Shown: positions 6,546 to 14,317 of the stretch, in pieces | How the letters are laid out: each line of letters starts with the position of its first letter | How positions within the stretch are numbered: the first letter of the stretch is position 1 | DNA from: Nitriliruptoraceae bacterium | GTDB taxonomy: Bacteria > Actinomycetota > Nitriliruptoria > Nitriliruptorales > Nitriliruptoraceae | DNA: 16,526 nucleotides | Reading direction: 5' to 3' | Assembly: GCA_007117945.1 (NCBI GenBank) | Contig: SKTN01000420.1 | Span: 1-16,526 of the forward strand | The notes under the pieces: model-generated | Database searches by the model: none | What the model was told of the DNA's origin: nothing | The model's input: only the letters and a program-made list of their open reading frames with translations | Program-made: the position numbers and the translations under genes

Positions 6546-7040
6546 TCAGGGCACGATCGGCAGGCCACCCTCGGGGCCGTCGCGCTTGGGATCGAAGGCG
6601 GCGAACACGTCGCCCACCCCCGGGAGCGCGTCCACGGCGTGCTGCAGCGGGTGGAGGAAGGGCAGGGCCGTGGGGTCGAGCTCCTCCGCGCCCACGAAAC
6701 CCTCCAGCCCGCCCTCAGGGGTGAACCGGGAGGCCGTCAGGTGCGGAGCGTGGCGCCGGGCGCCGAAGACCACCACGGCCGCGTCCTCACCGCTCACTTC
6801 GGCCTCGGCGACGAAGCCCCAGCAGGGGATCGCCTCGGCGGTGACCAGGTCCTGGGCGAGCTGCGCGAGCACGGCGTGCCGCGCCTCGTCCTCCTCGGGG
6901 AGTTCCGGGAGGGTCACCAGCTGTGTGCGCTGCGGTCCCGGGAGCACCACCGTGGGTGGCAGGGGCCGGCCCTTGGACCGGACGAGATCGTCAGCGGCCT
7001 CCTGGCAGACGAACCGCAGCTCCTCGAAGTGCACCCTCAC
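6546..7040 (-). CDS. Hypothetical protein (about 164 aa)
   Basis: I do not recognise this protein. From the proposed start it reads MRVHFEELRFVCQEAADDLV and ends in GLPIVP. It is acidic and soluble-looking, without a signal peptide or membrane segment. A hydrophobic middle (residues about 85-105, containing CWGFVAEAEV and AAVVVFGARR) alternates like beta strands. There are two cysteines. The start is uncertain: GTG at 7040 is used, GTG at 7034 is also possible. The open frame runs further upstream, but that part is Arg-rich and reads like non-coding sequence. Coding is supported by the third-position G/C bias and the stop shortly before the repeat region. It lies about 100 bp after ilvD on the same strand, with a hairpin between them. 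Confidence 0.6.
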   Translation of the reverse strand: MRVHFEELRFVCQEAADDLVRSKGRPLPPTVVLPGPQRTQLVTLPELPEEDEARHAVLAQLAQDLVTAEAIPCWGFVAEAEVSGEDAAVVVFGARRHAPHLTASRFTPEGGLEGFVGAEELDPTALPFLHPLQHAVDALPGVGDVFAAFDPKRDGPEGGLPIVP

Positions 7041-7083
7041 CCCGCTGTGCTCGGTACCGGTGGTCGTCGATCGCCCACGGCGC

Positions 7084-7105
7084 GACGCCGCGGGCCGGCG
7101 GCGTC
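7084..7105 (-). terminator. Hairpin terminator after ilvD
   Basis: GACGCCGC and GCGGCGTC form a perfect 8-bp stem around the loop GGGCCG, 33 bases past the ilvD stop. No U-run follows. It probably ends or attenuates the ilvD transcript before the hypothetical gene. Confidence 0.55.
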
Positions 7106-7137
7106 TGGCCACCGCCCGCGAGGCTACCCAGCAGGGG

Positions 7138-8844
7138 TCACACCGAGGTCGTGGCGCCCAGTGCCGCGGAGCTGACGGTGCGGGCGTACTTCGCCAGTAC
7201 GCCACGGGTGTAGCGCGGGGGCAGGGGCTGCCAGGTGCGCCGACGTTCCTCGAGCTCGGCCGCATCCACCTCGAGGTCCATGGTGCGTGCGTGGACGTCG
7301 ATCCGGATGCGGTCGCCGTCGCGGACCAGGCCGATCGGCCCGCCATCGGTCGCCTCGGGTGCGACGTGGCCGATCGAGAAGCCGTGGGTGGCCCCGGAGA
7401 ACCGGCCATCGGTCAACAGTGCGACGGTGCTGCCCAGCCCGGCGCCCTTGACCGCGGAGGTCACGGCCAGCATCTCGCGCATCCCCGGTCCGCCCTTGGG
7501 GCCCTCGTAGCGGATCACGATCACGTCGCCGTCGACGATCTGGCCCGTGAGCACGGCCTCCATCGCGCCCTGCTCGCCATCGAAGACCCGCGCGGGCCCC
7601 TCGAAGGTCATCTGGTCCGCGGTCAGCCCGGCGATCTTGACCACCGCGCCCTCGGGGGCCAGGGAGCCACGCAGGATCGCCAGCCCGCCGGCGTCATGGA
7701 TCGGGTCGGTCAGGGGGTGCACCACCTCGCCGTCGGGACCGGGGACGTCCATGTCGGCGAGCTCCTCGGCCATGGTGCGTCCGGTGACCGTCAGCGCGTC
7801 GCCGTGGAGGTGACCGGCCTCGAGCAGCTCGCGCAGGACCACGGGGACCCCGCCGATGCGGTCGAGATCGGTCATCACGTAGCGGCCGGCCGGCTTGGTG
7901 TCGGCGATGTGGGGGACCCGGCGGCCGATGCGATCGAAGTCCTCGAGCTCGAGCGCCACCTCGGCTTCGCGGGCGATGGCCATCAGGTGCAGCACCGCGT
8001 TGGTGGAGCCGCCCACGGCCATCACCACGGCGATCGCGTTCTCCAGCGCCTCCCGGGTGACGATGTCGCGGGCGGTGAGCCCCTGTTCGAGGAGGTGGAC
8101 CACCGCAGCCCCCGAGCGGCGGGCGTAGCCGTCCCGGCGGGCGTCGGTGGCAGGGGCGGTCGAGGAACCGGGCAGCGCCATGCCCATCGCCTCGATCGCC
8201 GAGGCCATGGTGTTGGCGGTGAACATCCCCCCGCAGGACCCTTCCGTGGGACAGGCGGCCCGCTCGATGGCCGAGAGCTCCTCATCGTCGATCGCGCCGC
8301 GCCCACGGGCGCCGACCGCCTCGAACACGTCCTGGATCGTGATGTCGCGGCCGTCGTGGCGGCCCGGCAGGATCGAGCCGCCGTACAGGAAGGTGCTGGC
8401 GACGTCGAGACGCACCGCCGCCATCACCATCCCGGGCAGGGACTTGTCGCAGCCGGCGAAGGTCACCATCCCGTCGAGCCGCTCGGCGTGCATCACCGTC
8501 TCCACGGAGTCGGCGATGACCTCGCGGGAGACCAGGGAGGCCCGCATGCCCTCGTGGCCCATGGCGATGCCGTCGGAGACCGCGATGGTGTTGAACTCGA
8601 TGGGGTAGCCCCCGGCCTCCCTGACCCCCTCCTTGGCCTGCTTGGCGAGGCGGTCCAGGGGCAGGTTGCAGGGGGTGACCTCGTTCCAGGAGGAGGCGAT
8701 CCCGATCTGCGGCTTCGACCAGTCCTCGTCGCCCATCCCGATGGCGCGCAGCATCGCCCGCGCCGGGGCACGTTCGTAGCCGTCGGTCACGTCGCGGCTC
8801 TTGGGCTTGACGTCGGGGCGCTGGGGGGCTGGGCGCTCGGCCAT
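7138..8844 (-). CDS. ilvD: Dihydroxy-acid dehydratase (568 aa)
   Basis: This enzyme dehydrates 2,3-dihydroxy-isovalerate and 2,3-dihydroxy-3-methylvalerate to the 2-keto acids, the penultimate step of valine and isoleucine synthesis and the branch toward leucine and pantothenate (EC 4.2.1.9). The IlvD/Edd signatures are intact: EVTPCN with C59, FAGCDKSLPGM with C132, and CPTEGSCGGMFTANTM with C204. These are the three cysteines expected to hold the Fe-S cluster. Near the C-terminus DGRFSGATHGFSIGHV carries the conserved active-site serine. The length is typical. The ATG at 8844 has GAGGAG about 8 bases upstream; a GTG-initiated 17-residue extension has no such support and was not used. A hairpin follows the stop. 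No other ilv or leu genes are in the window, and no attenuator was recognised. Confidence 0.97.
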   Translation of the reverse strand: MAERPAPQRPDVKPKSRDVTDGYERAPARAMLRAIGMGDEDWSKPQIGIASSWNEVTPCNLPLDRLAKQAKEGVREAGGYPIEFNTIAVSDGIAMGHEGMRASLVSREVIADSVETVMHAERLDGMVTFAGCDKSLPGMVMAAVRLDVASTFLYGGSILPGRHDGRDITIQDVFEAVGARGRGAIDDEELSAIERAACPTEGSCGGMFTANTMASAIEAMGMALPGSSTAPATDARRDGYARRSGAAVVHLLEQGLTARDIVTREALENAIAVVMAVGGSTNAVLHLMAIAREAEVALELEDFDRIGRRVPHIADTKPAGRYVMTDLDRIGGVPVVLRELLEAGHLHGDALTVTGRTMAEELADMDVPGPDGEVVHPLTDPIHDAGGLAILRGSLAPEGAVVKIAGLTADQMTFEGPARVFDGEQGAMEAVLTGQIVDGDVIVIRYEGPKGGPGMREMLAVTSAVKGAGLGSTVALLTDGRFSGATHGFSIGHVAPEATDGGPIGLVRDGDRIRIDVHARTMDLEVDAAELEERRRTWQPLPPRYTRGVLAKYARTVSSAALGATTSV

Positions 8845-8890
8845 CGGTGGGCTCCTCGCGGGACGTACGGACAGGCGTGGTGCGGATGTG

Positions 8891-8896
8891 ACCATA
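8891..8896 (-). promoter_or_regulatory. Possible -10 element of ilvD
   Basis: TATGGT on the minus strand fits TANNNT and lies 46 bases before the ilvD ATG. A -35 is not obvious. Confidence 0.35.
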
Positions 8897-8974
8897 GGGG
8901 CTCGCAGCCGTCGAGACGACGCGCCGGACCCCGCCTGCGCTGCGCCCGGTGACCATCCCCGCGCCCCGCCTCAC

Positions 8975-8980
8975 TAGCGT
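8975..8980 (+). promoter_or_regulatory. Possible -10 element for the thioesterase-oxidoreductase operon
   Basis: TAGCGT fits TANNNT and lies 33 bases before the GTG at 9014. The nearest -35-like element, TGACCA at 8950-8955, gives a long 19-bp spacer. Confidence 0.35.
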
Positions 8981-9013
8981 GCGGCCGGGAAGCCGAGGGC
9001 ACAGGAGACCGGC

Positions 9014-9517
9014 GTGACACAGGCAGCGGGTGCGGCTGAGGCGGCGATGGCGGCGGTCCTCGCGCGCCTCGAGGCGGGCGAGACCATCGACGCGGCTGAG
9101 GCCGAGGGCCTGCTCGCCCTCGACCGGGACGGCTTCGGTACCGCCACCCTCGGCCTGGAGTGGGATCGCATCAGCCTGGAGGCCAGCCACGCCCACCTCG
9201 ATATCGACGACCGCCACCTGCAGCCCTACGGGATCGTGCACGGCGGGGTGTGGTGCGCGGTGGTGGAGTCCCTGGCCTCGGTGTCGGCCGCCATCCGGGT
9301 GGCCGGGTCCGGGCGGTTCGTGGTGGGCGTGAGCAACGCGACCGACTTCCTGCGCAGTCACCGCCAGGGCCGGGTGGACGCGGTGGCATCACCGATCCAC
9401 GTCGGCCGCAGCCAGCAGCTGTGGCAGGTGGTCCTCAGCCGGGCCAGTGACGGCGCCCAGGTCGCCCGTGGCCAGGTCCGCCTCGCCAACATCGATCCCG
9501 CCCGCGTCGAGGCGTAG
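9014..9517 (+). CDS. PaaI/MenI-like hotdog thioesterase (167 aa)
   Basis: This is a probable acyl- or aryl-CoA thioesterase. The single hotdog domain spans about residues 45-163. The active-site segment is LQPYGIVHGGVWCAVVESLAS, with HGG at 76-78 and the acidic residue E85 where the catalytic Glu of the MenI/PaaI group lies. The downstream stretches VGVSNATDFLRSH and GRSQQLWQVVL are also typical. About 40 extra residues at the N-terminus look helical. The GTG start is supported by AGGAGA 5 bases upstream. The oxidoreductase gene follows 40 bp later and is probably co-transcribed. A role in menaquinone synthesis (1,4-dihydroxy-2-naphthoyl-CoA hydrolysis) is possible by resemblance, but no men genes are nearby. 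Confidence 0.85.
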   Translation: MTQAAGAAEAAMAAVLARLEAGETIDAAEAEGLLALDRDGFGTATLGLEWDRISLEASHAHLDIDDRHLQPYGIVHGGVWCAVVESLASVSAAIRVAGSGRFVVGVSNATDFLRSHRQGRVDAVASPIHVGRSQQLWQVVLSRASDGAQVARGQVRLANIDPARVEA

Positions 9518-9557
9518 GCCACCTCCACCCCACACCGGTCCACCGTCAGGAGCGCGG

Positions 9558-10568
9558 ATGCTGCTCGATGAGATGACCTACGGCCACCCGCTGTCGGAGA
9601 CCGCGGCGGTCGTCGAGCGTGCGCGTGAGCGCGGCTTCGACGGCTGGTTCGTGTCCGAGACCGTCCACGACCCCTTCCTCGCCGCGGCGGTCGCGGGACA
9701 GGTGTCGGGTCGGATGCAGGTCGGCACCGCGATCGCCGTCGCCTTCCCCCGCAGCCCGATGCACGTGGCCTACGCCGCCCACGACCTCCAGGCCCTGACG
9801 GGGGGACGGTTCGTGCTGGGCCTCGGTTCCCAGATCAAGCCCCACATCGAGAAGCGGTTCTCCACCGAGTGGTCCAAGCCCGCCGCCCGGATGCGGGAGT
9901 ACGTGCTCGCGCTCCGGGCGATCTGGGAGGCGTGGCGCACGGGTGCACGGCTCACCTTCCGCGGCGAGTTCTACCGCCACACCCTGATGACCCCCTTCTT
10001 CACCCCCGAGGACCACGGGCACGGCGACCCCGCCGTCTGGCTGGCCGCCGTCGGTCCCCTCATGACCCGCGTGACGGGCGAGGTCGCCGACGGCCTGCTG
10101 GCCCACGGCTTCACCACGGCGCGCTACCTCGCCGAGGTGACCCTGCCGAACCTGCTCGAGGGGGCCGAACAGGCCGGACGGTCCCGCGATGACCTCGAGG
10201 TGGTGCTGCCGGTGTTCGTGGTCAGCGGGCGCACCGAGGAACAGCGTGCCGCCAGCGAGGCGATGGTGCGGGGCCAGCTGGCCTTCTACGGCTCCACCCC
10301 GGCCTACCGCGGGGTGCTGGAGCTGCACGGGTGGGGGGAGCTGCACACCCGGCTGCACAACGCCTCCCTGGACAACCGGTGGGACCAGATGCCGGCCATG
10401 ATCCCCACCGAGGTCCTGGAGACCTTCGCGGTGGTCGCCGAGCCCGACGAGGTCGGTGCCACCGTCGCACAGCGCTACCGCGGCCTGGTGGACCGGGTGA
10501 GCCTGTCCAGCGCCCAGCTCGACGATGATGCGCTGGCGCGCGCCCGCGTGGCCCTCGGTGCCGGCTAG
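9558..10568 (+). CDS. LLM-class (luciferase-like) oxidoreductase, probably F420-dependent (336 aa)
   Basis: This is a bacterial luciferase-like TIM barrel. The sequence follows the actinobacterial F420-dependent subfamily known as TIGR03617: ERGFDGWFVSETVHDPF near residues 25-40, then TAIAVAFPRSPMHVAYAAHDLQ, then TGGRFVLGLGSQIKPHIEKR at 81-100, then FSTEWSKPAARMREYV. The length is normal for that group. The ATG at 9558 has AGGAG close upstream and gives the usual N-terminus; the open frame before it is antisense-type noise. It sits 40 bp after a thioesterase and overlaps the start of a transporter, so the three probably form one operon. The cofactor (F420 or FMN) and substrate are inferred from family only. 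Confidence 0.88.
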   Translation: MLLDEMTYGHPLSETAAVVERARERGFDGWFVSETVHDPFLAAAVAGQVSGRMQVGTAIAVAFPRSPMHVAYAAHDLQALTGGRFVLGLGSQIKPHIEKRFSTEWSKPAARMREYVLALRAIWEAWRTGARLTFRGEFYRHTLMTPFFTPEDHGHGDPAVWLAAVGPLMTRVTGEVADGLLAHGFTTARYLAEVTLPNLLEGAEQAGRSRDDLEVVLPVFVVSGRTEEQRAASEAMVRGQLAFYGSTPAYRGVLELHGWGELHTRLHNASLDNRWDQMPAMIPTEVLETFAVVAEPDEVGATVAQRYRGLVDRVSLSSAQLDDDALARARVALGAG

Positions 10569-11478
10569 GTCCGGGGTCGGCAGCGGGTCACGGGGCGCCG
10601 TGCTGGCGGCGCTGTCCGCGGCCGTGCTCTGGGGCACCATCGGGACGGCCCAGGAGCTCGGCGCGCCCTCGGCGGCACCGGCCAGCGTCGCCGCGGTCCG
10701 CAGCCTCGGCGGTGGGGTGCTGCTGCTCGCCGTCCTGCTCGTCGCCGGACGGGGCCCGCGGCTGCGTGCCGCGGTGACCCGTGCCCCCCTCGCGCTGCTG
10801 GCTGCTGCAGCGGCGATCACGGTGTTCCAGCTCGGCTACCTCACCTCCGTGCGGGCTGTGGGTGTGGCGCTCGGCACCCTCGTCTCCATCGGCAGCGCAC
10901 CCGTGGTGGCCGGCCTGCTCGCGGCGCTGGCCGGACGACCACCCGGGCGACGTTGGGCGCTGGCCACCCTCGCGACGGTGGTCGGGGCGGCCCTGCTGCT
11001 GGTCGGCGGTGGCTCCAGCGGCGCTGGTCAGGACCCCGGCCCTCTCGGCGTCCTGGCCGGGCTGGTCGCCGGGACCGCCTACGGGACCTACACCACGGTG
11101 AGCTCGCGGGTGCTGGCGGCGGGTGCCGACGGGGCGAGCACCGTCGCCCTGACCTTCCTCGGCGCGGGCGTCCTGCTGGCGCCGGTGCTGGTGGTGGGAG
11201 AGCTGTCCTGGCTGGCCACCGCCCCGGGGGCCACGGCGGCGGTGTGGCTGATCGTGGCGACCACGGCGCTCGGCTACGTGCTCTTCGCCCGCGGGCTGGC
11301 GGGCCTCGACGCCCCGACGGTCACGACCCTGACCCTGGCGGAGCCGCTGGCCGCCGCGCTGCTGGCCGTCGCCGTGGTGGGCGAGCGCCTCGACCTCGTG
11401 TCCTGGAGCGGCGCCGGTGGCCTGGTGCTGGGCCTGGTCCTGGTGGGCGGGCGTCCCGCGGGCCGTCGCGGCCGTTAG
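10558..11478 (+). CDS. EamA-family (DMT superfamily) transporter (about 306 aa)
   Basis: This is an inner-membrane protein of the drug/metabolite transporter superfamily. It has two EamA repeats (about residues 13-135 and 162-295) and about ten hydrophobic helices. Typical segments are LSAAVLWGTIGTAQ at the first helix, VALGTLVSIGSAPVVAGLLA ending repeat 1, and TLTLAEPLAAALLAVAVVGE ending repeat 2. The start is the GTG inside the last codons of the oxidoreductase (11-bp overlap, different frame), which fits translational coupling. An ATG at 10525 is an alternative but would add a non-hydrophobic leader. No strong Shine-Dalgarno is visible. It may export a product of the preceding enzymes, but such transporters carry very varied solutes and none can be named. 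Confidence 0.88.
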   Translation: MPARSGVGSGSRGAVLAALSAAVLWGTIGTAQELGAPSAAPASVAAVRSLGGGVLLLAVLLVAGRGPRLRAAVTRAPLALLAAAAAITVFQLGYLTSVRAVGVALGTLVSIGSAPVVAGLLAALAGRPPGRRWALATLATVVGAALLLVGGGSSGAGQDPGPLGVLAGLVAGTAYGTYTTVSSRVLAAGADGASTVALTFLGAGVLLAPVLVVGELSWLATAPGATAAVWLIVATTALGYVLFARGLAGLDAPTVTTLTLAEPLAAALLAVAVVGERLDLVSWSGAGGLVLGLVLVGGRPAGRRGR

Positions 11479-11481
11479 GCT
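11476..11481 (+). promoter_or_regulatory. Possible -10 element of the ROK kinase gene
   Basis: TAGGCT fits TANNNT, overlaps the stop codon of the transporter gene, and lies 28 bases before the GTG of the ROK gene. It could provide a separate promoter even though the intergenic gap is only about 30 bp. Confidence 0.3.
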
Positions 11482-11509
11482 GCCGCCGATCGCGTCGAGG
11501 GAGCACAGC

Positions 11510-12463
11510 GTGCCGACCGTGGGACTGGACCTGGGTGGGACCAACATCTACGCCGTCGTGCTCGAGGGCGAGGAGGTCATCGGGTCGACCAAGCGCTCGA
11601 CCCCCAACGACGGCGACGTCGGTGACCTCGTCGACGAGCTGCGCAAGGCCGCCAAGAAGGCCGCGGAGGACGCCGACCTCTCCCTGGGTGACCTCGATGC
11701 CGTGGGCGTCGGGTCGCCGGGCATCGTCAGCGACGGGACGATCGACGGCGGTCCGAACGTCCGCGGGGTACGGGAACGCTTCCCCCTGGCGAGCACCCTC
11801 AGCGAGGCCGTCGGCACACCGGTGTCGGTGGTCAACGACGTCACCGCGGCGGCGATCGGGGAGCAGCGCCTCGGTGCCGCCCAGGGTGCCCAGGCCTCCT
11901 TGACGGTGTTCGTCGGGACCGGCGTCGGCGGGGGGCTGGTCCTGGACGGCCAGCCCTACGAGGGCAGTTTCGGCGGGGCCGGTGAGTTCGGGCACATGAT
12001 CGTGCGCCAGGGTGGGGCGATGTGCGGCTGCGGGCGGCGCGGCTGTGTCGAGGCCTACGCCGGTCGTCGGGCGATGGAGGTGGCCGCGGAGCGTGCCAAC
12101 GCCGGTGGTCGTCGCACCCGCCTGTTCGACATCGCCGCGGAGAAGGGCAAGGACCGGATCACCTCCGGGGTGTTCCGCGCGGCGCTCGAGGAGGGTGACG
12201 AGCTGCTCACCGCCCTGCTCAGCGAGGCCGTGGAGGCGCTCGCCGCGGGGATCGCCAGCTCCGTGAACCTGCTGGACCTCGAGGTGGTGGTCCTCGGTGG
12301 TGGGCTGGCCGACAAGCTCGGTGAGCCCTTCCGCGCCGACCTGGAGCGGGTCATGGCGCCTCTGCTGTTCCTGCAGCCACCGCGGATGCGGTTGGTGCGC
12401 GCCGCCCTGGGCGACGAGGGCGGGGCCATCGGGGCCGCCGTGGTGGCCCGCGAGCGGGCCTGA
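11510..12463 (+). CDS. ROK-family sugar kinase, probable glucokinase (317 aa)
   Basis: This protein should phosphorylate glucose or a related hexose at the entry to glycolysis in the cytoplasm. The phosphate-binding motif is DLGGTN (residues 7-12). N109-D110 in SVVNDVTAAAIGE supplies the catalytic Asp. FVGTGVGGGLV forms the second nucleotide loop. EFGH (159-162) and CGCGRRGCVE (172-181) make the zinc-binding ROK signature. All key residues are present, so it is likely an active kinase rather than a ROK repressor, and no N-terminal HTH is present. The length matches glucokinases. The GTG start has GAGGGAG 6 bases upstream. ATP or polyphosphate use cannot be told, and other sugars such as fructose or N-acetylmannosamine are not excluded. 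Confidence 0.92.
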   Translation: MPTVGLDLGGTNIYAVVLEGEEVIGSTKRSTPNDGDVGDLVDELRKAAKKAAEDADLSLGDLDAVGVGSPGIVSDGTIDGGPNVRGVRERFPLASTLSEAVGTPVSVVNDVTAAAIGEQRLGAAQGAQASLTVFVGTGVGGGLVLDGQPYEGSFGGAGEFGHMIVRQGGAMCGCGRRGCVEAYAGRRAMEVAAERANAGGRRTRLFDIAAEKGKDRITSGVFRAALEEGDELLTALLSEAVEALAAGIASSVNLLDLEVVVLGGGLADKLGEPFRADLERVMAPLLFLQPPRMRLVRAALGDEGGAIGAAVVARERA

Positions 12464-12475
12464 GCCGACCCGGCG

Positions 12476-12514
12476 CCGGTGCGCTGCCCGCCGGTGGCGC
12501 ACGCGCCGCACCGG
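12476..12514 (+). terminator. Possible hairpin terminator after the ROK kinase
   Basis: CCGGTGCG (12476-12483) pairs with CGCACCGG (12507-12514). An alternative inner stem GTGCGC/GCGCAC (12479-12484 with 12497-12502) competes with it. This could be a terminator or simply GC-rich self-complementarity. Confidence 0.35.
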
Positions 12515-12519
12515 CCAGC

Positions 12520-12549
12520 TTGGTGGCTCCATCCCCGGCCTGGCAGGCT
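12520..12549 (+). promoter_or_regulatory. Possible promoter of the methylsuccinyl-CoA dehydrogenase-like gene
   Basis: TTGGTG (12520-12525) and CAGGCT (12544-12549) are separated by 18 bp in the 148-bp gap before the GTG at 12612. The hexamers match the consensus only partly. Confidence 0.35.
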
Positions 12550-12611
12550 GTCGGCCGTCCCCGCACGCCCGCGATCACCAGGGTCGTGGCCCGCTGGGAG
12601 GGAGGGTCGTT

Positions 12612-14273
12612 GTGACCGAACTCGCGCACGCGCGTGCCCTGATCACCGCCGTGGACCAGCGTCTGCAGACCGCCAGCCGGCACCTGGCTGACCGCTGCGG
12701 GGTCGACGGACGGATCGACGCCGCCCGGCTCGACGAGCACCAGAGTGCCGCCTACGACCTGGCCTCGGTCTCCTCGGCGCTGGCCGCGGCGCGGGCCCTG
12801 GCCGACCTCGGTGAGCCGGATGCGCTCCAGGCACGGCTCGCGCTGGTGGCCGCCGCCGATGTGGCAGCCGACCTCCTGGCCCGTACGGCCGGACGCGAGC
12901 CCGCCTACGGCCTCGAGCGCGACCCCCTCGCCGAGGTGGCCGACGACCTCGCCGCCGGGCGCGATGCGGCCCTGCTGGGCGCGGTCGGCGACGCGGTGCT
13001 GGCCACCGGCGAGGCCGGCCCGCGGCACCTCGACGAGGACCTGGAGATGGTCCGCCAGACCTTCCGCCGCTTCGCGGAGGACAAGGTCGTACCCGTGGCC
13101 GAGCACGTCCACCGCGGTGACGAGGACATCCCCGAGGACATCATCAGCGGGCTCGCGGAGCTCGGCTGCTTCGCCCTGTCCATCCCCGAGGAACACGGCG
13201 GTTTCGCCACGGGCGGCGAGGACGAGCTGCTCAACATGGTCCTGGTCACCGAGGAGCTGTCCCGCGGCTCCCTGGGGGTCGCCGGGTCCCTGATCACCCG
13301 CCCGGAGATCATCGGCACCGCGATCCTCAAGGGTGGCACGGCCGCCCAGAAGGCCACCTGGCTGCCTGCCATCGCCTCGGGGGAGAAGATGTGCGCGGTG
13401 GCGGTGACCGAACCCGACCACGGCTCCGATGTGGCCGGCGTCAAGACCACGGCCCGACGCGAGGACGACGGCTGGGTGCTGGACGGGGTCAAGACCTGGT
13501 GCACCTTCGCCGGTCGTGCGGAGTACCTGCTGGTCCTGGCGCGCACCGACCCCGACCGCTCCCTCGGCCACAAGGGGCTGAGCCTGTTCGTGGTGGAGAA
13601 GCCCGCCGCCAGCGGGCACCACTTCGCCTTCGAGCAGGGCCTCGACGGCGAGGTCGGGGGGACCGGCGGCGGGCGGATGGAAGCCCGTGCCATCCCCACG
13701 ATCGGCTACCGGGGTATGCACTCCTTCGAGGTGTCCCTCGACGGGTGGCGGGTGCCCGCCGACGCCCTGATCGGCGAGGACGAGGGGCTCGGGCGCGGCT
13801 TCTACCTCCAGATGCAGGCCTTCGCCAACGCCCGGCTGCAGACCGCGGCGCGGGCCCAGGGCGTGATGCAGGCGGCCCTGGAGCGGGCGGCGACCTACAG
13901 CCGCGAGCGCCGGGTCTTCGACCAGCCCATCGCGGGCTTCGAGCTCACCCGGGTCCGCATGGCACGGATGGCGGCGACCCTGGCGGCCTGCCGCGCGCTG
14001 TCGGTCCAGGTGGCACGCGAACTCGCCCGCGGCGAGCCGCAGGCCGCCCTGACGGCCAGCCAGGTCAAGCAGGTCGCCTGCCGCAGCGCGGAGTGGGTCA
14101 CCCGCGAGGCCCAGCAGCTCCACGGCGGCTACGGCTACGCCGAGGAGTACGAGGTCAGCCGGCTGTTCGTCGACGCCCGGGTGCTGTCGATCTTCGAAGG
14201 CACCGATGAGGTCCTGGCGCTGAAGGTGATCGCCCGCGGGTTGCTGGCCCGCGAGCTGGCCGCCGTCGGCTGA
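12612..14273 (+). CDS. mcd: Acyl-CoA dehydrogenase with N-terminal extension, likely (2S)-methylsuccinyl-CoA dehydrogenase (553 aa)
   Basis: This flavoprotein is expected to oxidise (2S)-methylsuccinyl-CoA to mesaconyl-CoA in the ethylmalonyl-CoA pathway of acetyl-CoA assimilation. Residues 1-140 are an Ala-rich helical extension lacking in ordinary 380-residue acyl-CoA dehydrogenases but characteristic of the roughly 550-residue Mcd group. The dehydrogenase core follows, with CAVAVTEPDHGSDVAGVKTT in the flavin region. Next are GGGRMEARAIPTIGYRGMHS and GLGRGFYLQMQAFANARLQT, stretches I associate with Mcd. The catalytic base E529 lies in LSIFEGTDEVLALKVIARGL. The GTG start has GGAGGGAGGG just upstream. 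No crotonyl-CoA carboxylase/reductase, mutase or lyase genes of the pathway are in the window, so the role rests on sequence resemblance. Another branched acyl-CoA substrate is possible. Confidence 0.82.
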   Translation: MTELAHARALITAVDQRLQTASRHLADRCGVDGRIDAARLDEHQSAAYDLASVSSALAAARALADLGEPDALQARLALVAAADVAADLLARTAGREPAYGLERDPLAEVADDLAAGRDAALLGAVGDAVLATGEAGPRHLDEDLEMVRQTFRRFAEDKVVPVAEHVHRGDEDIPEDIISGLAELGCFALSIPEEHGGFATGGEDELLNMVLVTEELSRGSLGVAGSLITRPEIIGTAILKGGTAAQKATWLPAIASGEKMCAVAVTEPDHGSDVAGVKTTARREDDGWVLDGVKTWCTFAGRAEYLLVLARTDPDRSLGHKGLSLFVVEKPAASGHHFAFEQGLDGEVGGTGGGRMEARAIPTIGYRGMHSFEVSLDGWRVPADALIGEDEGLGRGFYLQMQAFANARLQTAARAQGVMQAALERAATYSRERRVFDQPIAGFELTRVRMARMAATLAACRALSVQVARELARGEPQAALTASQVKQVACRSAEWVTREAQQLHGGYGYAEEYEVSRLFVDARVLSIFEGTDEVLALKVIARGLLARELAAVG

Positions 14274-14298
14274 GCGCACCCGCACCCGCGGCACGGGG

Positions 14299-14317
14299 AG
14301 GTCACCCTGTGTGACCT
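14299..14317. promoter_or_regulatory. Palindromic operator candidate before the ABC exporter genes
   Basis: AGGTCACCCTGTGTGACCT has perfect 7-bp arms around a 5-bp centre. Its last base is the first base of the -10-like TACCCT (14317-14322), which lies 42 bases before the ABC gene start. A bound dimer here would cover the promoter. No regulator gene is adjacent. Confidence 0.45.

Noticed and set aside
7041..7112. Upstream extension of the hypothetical gene to GTG 7112
   Set aside because: The added residues are Arg/Ser/Thr-rich and overlap the hairpin after ilvD, so they look non-coding.
6277..8952. Plus-strand open frame of about 890 codons across the spacer and opposite ilvD
   Set aside because: It runs through repeats and non-coding sequence and is the antisense shadow of ilvD, which has all its catalytic motifs on the minus strand.
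9546..10820. Minus-strand open frame opposite the LLM-class oxidoreductase
   Set aside because: Composition is Gly/His/Gln-rich shadow sequence, while the plus strand encodes a full-length family member.
10588..11547. Minus-strand frame with Gln/His/Gly-rich repeats opposite the EamA transporter
   Set aside because: The apparent repeats arise from reverse-reading Leu/Ala/Val codons of membrane helices.
12351..14294. Long minus-strand open frame opposite the methylsuccinyl-CoA dehydrogenase-like gene
   Set aside because: It is the antisense of a clearly conserved flavoprotein, shows no recognisable domain, and has no ribosome binding site at its start.
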